Shown piece after piece: positions 62,977-64,000 of a stretch of 64,000 nt of DNA; positions within the stretch are counted from its first letter, which is position 1; each line of letters opens with the position of its first letter. Location of the stretch: contig NZ_RXNV01000007.1 of the NCBI RefSeq assembly GCF_003966265.1, positions 1-64,000 of the forward strand. Reading direction: 5' to 3'. The notes under the pieces were generated by a model. That model made no database searches, was not told the DNA's origin, and saw only the letters and a list, made by a program, of their open reading frames with translations. Source of the stretch: Shewanella atlantica (GTDB lineage: Bacteria > Pseudomonadota > Gammaproteobacteria > Enterobacterales > Shewanellaceae). Made by a program: the position numbers and the translations under genes.

Positions 62977-64000
62977 ATGTCTGAACCGACAGCCTTAAGT
63001 CTTATTCCACCTGCGGTGGTTCTGGTGTTAGCCGTTGTGCTACGCCGTCCAATTTTATCTTTGGTTATTGGTGCCTTAGTGGGGCTGGTGATGTACCAGC
63101 CCGCCGACGTGCTCAATAACTTTGCCGATATCTCTCTGTCTGTGATGGCCGATGAGACGATTGGTTGGCTTATTCTGGTGTGTGGCGGCTTCGGTGCCCT
63201 GATCGCGCTGCTGGTGAAAACCGGTGGCTCGATGGCATTCGGTCGTCATGCCCTTAAACTGGCCAAGGGACCAAAGTCATCGCTGTTTATGAGCTTTATA
63301 TTGGGTCTCGTCATCTTTATCGATGACTATCTCAATGCCTTGACGGTTGGATCGACCATGAAACGGGTGACCGATAAATTTAAGGTCTCCCGTGAGATGT
63401 TAGCCTATGTGGTGGATTCAACCGCAGCGCCTATCTGTGTGTTGGTGCCTCTGTCTACCTGGGCCGTGTTTTTCGGCGGATTACTGGTGGACAACGGCAT
63501 CGCCGCCGAGGGGCAGGGCATCGCCGTCTATATGCAGGCGATCCCCTATATGCTCTACGCCTGGTTGGCGGTGGCCATGGTGCTCTTGGTTATCTTAGGC
63601 ATAGTGCCGGTATTTGGTCCGATGAAGCGAGCTCAGCAAGCGGCCGCTCAAGGGGAACCGGCGCTTGAGCAGGTAGACCTCGATGAGGTGCAGACTTCGG
63701 ATGAATATGCGGTAAAAGCCTTGGAAGAGGAGTTTAAGCACGCGGATAATCAGGGGCAACTGCGTAACTTTTTCGTGCCTATCCTGCTATTGGTGGGCTT
63801 TACCGTCTATTTCGATATCGACGTATTGAAGGGATTAATCGCGACCTTAGCGGTGACACTGCCCTATTACGGTCTGCAAAGATTGATGCCATTGTCTGAG
63901 ATGATGGAGCAGATGATCGATGGTTTTAAAAGCATGTTGCCGGCCATCGGGACTGTGATAGCGGCATTCATCTTTAAGGATGTGTGCGACAAGTTGCTCT
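62977..64000 (+). CDS. NhaC-type sodium/proton antiporter, truncated by the window end
   Basis: The first 341 codons of an inner-membrane transporter; the frame is still open at the window edge. AAGGA nine bases before the ATG supports the start. The sequence has repeated hydrophobic segments with PPAVVLVLAVVLRRPILSLVIGALVGL, the loop FIDDYLNALTVGSTMKRVTDKFKVSREMLAYVVDSTAAPICVLVPLSTWA, and an acidic cytoplasmic stretch (near 225-255). The IDD(Y/F)-N-LT-G and DSTAAP patterns are those of the Na+/H+ antiporter NhaC/DUF-type transporters, some of which move amino acids instead. Substrate not fixed. Control by its leader is possible. Confidence 0.85.
   Translation, partial: MSEPTALSLIPPAVVLVLAVVLRRPILSLVIGALVGLVMYQPADVLNNFADISLSVMADETIGWLILVCGGFGALIALLVKTGGSMAFGRHALKLAKGPKSSLFMSFILGLVIFIDDYLNALTVGSTMKRVTDKFKVSREMLAYVVDSTAAPICVLVPLSTWAVFFGGLLVDNGIAAEGQGIAVYMQAIPYMLYAWLAVAMVLLVILGIVPVFGPMKRAQQAAAQGEPALEQVDLDEVQTSDEYAVKALEEEFKHADNQGQLRNFFVPILLLVGFTVYFDIDVLKGLIATLAVTLPYYGLQRLMPLSEMMEQMIDGFKSMLPAIGTVIAAFIFKDVCDKLL

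Overview
The window looks like a chromosomal segment of a marine Shewanella. It encodes a tetraheme flavocytochrome c fumarate reductase of the FccA type, a Crp almost identical to the enteric protein, two octaheme c-type cytochrome lipoproteins, sodium-coupled transporters and many dispersed Shewanella-like repeats. Composition is fairly even, and no tRNA, rRNA, CRISPR array or complete insertion sequence was seen.

Layout. 1-660: a probable integron gene cassette with one small unknown gene and an attC-like site. 1.3-6.6 kb: a Fur-box iron region (TonB-dependent receptor, porin, FMN-binding periplasmic protein, PepSY membrane protein). 7-10.2 kb: a DUF3581 protein, a 131-bp triplicated REP repeat, and a tandem glycine riboswitch ahead of an AGCS sodium:alanine/glycine symporter. 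10.5-16.1 kb: a three-gene MukBEF/MksBEF/JetABC-like condensin operon without a JetD nuclease. 16.6-17.9 kb: a dicarboxylate/amino acid symporter. 18-25 kb: an unusual signalling cluster (UrtA-like binding lipoprotein, a dCache histidine kinase, a second kinase with a built-in periplasmic binding domain, and one NtrC-like regulator lacking its sigma-54 contact loop), next to fccA (25.2-27.0 kb). Paired palindromes in the intergenic region suggest direct control of fccA.

27.1-27.6 kb: a 493-bp MITE-like element with perfect 19-bp inverted ends. 27.7-30.8 kb: PhoQ/PhoP-like pair, a PepSY protein and crp. 31-38.7 kb: a Sel1-repeat protein, a Cys/His-rich small protein and a czcCBA metal efflux operon. 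38.7-39.4 kb: repeat-rich spacer. 39.4-47 kb: the gene set prkB-yheU-yheT-yheS-yheV that also neighbours crp in enterics, interrupted by a Tat-exported subunit plus GMC oxidoreductase. 47-53.4 kb: a membrane-bound XRE regulator, two near-duplicate octaheme cytochromes, and an AraC regulator; both cytochromes carry the same 20-bp-phased operator-like motif. 53.7-64 kb: a chemoreceptor, a small unknown protein, a POT peptide transporter, a DUF3313 lipoprotein whose 3' end is amplified into six 106-bp repeats, dbpA, a GFA-fold protein and a truncated NhaC-type antiporter with a long leader.

Themes. Much of the window concerns respiration on alternative acceptors (FccA, octahemes, Crp), metal handling (Fur region, Czc) and extracytoplasmic sensing. 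The most novel-looking items are non-coding: the two-hairpin module with compensating stem changes found three times (two copies inside the MITE-like element), the phased motif before both octaheme genes, and the paired palindromes before fccA. The most system-like protein set is the condensin operon. All family assignments rest on reading the translated sequence; no database search was run.
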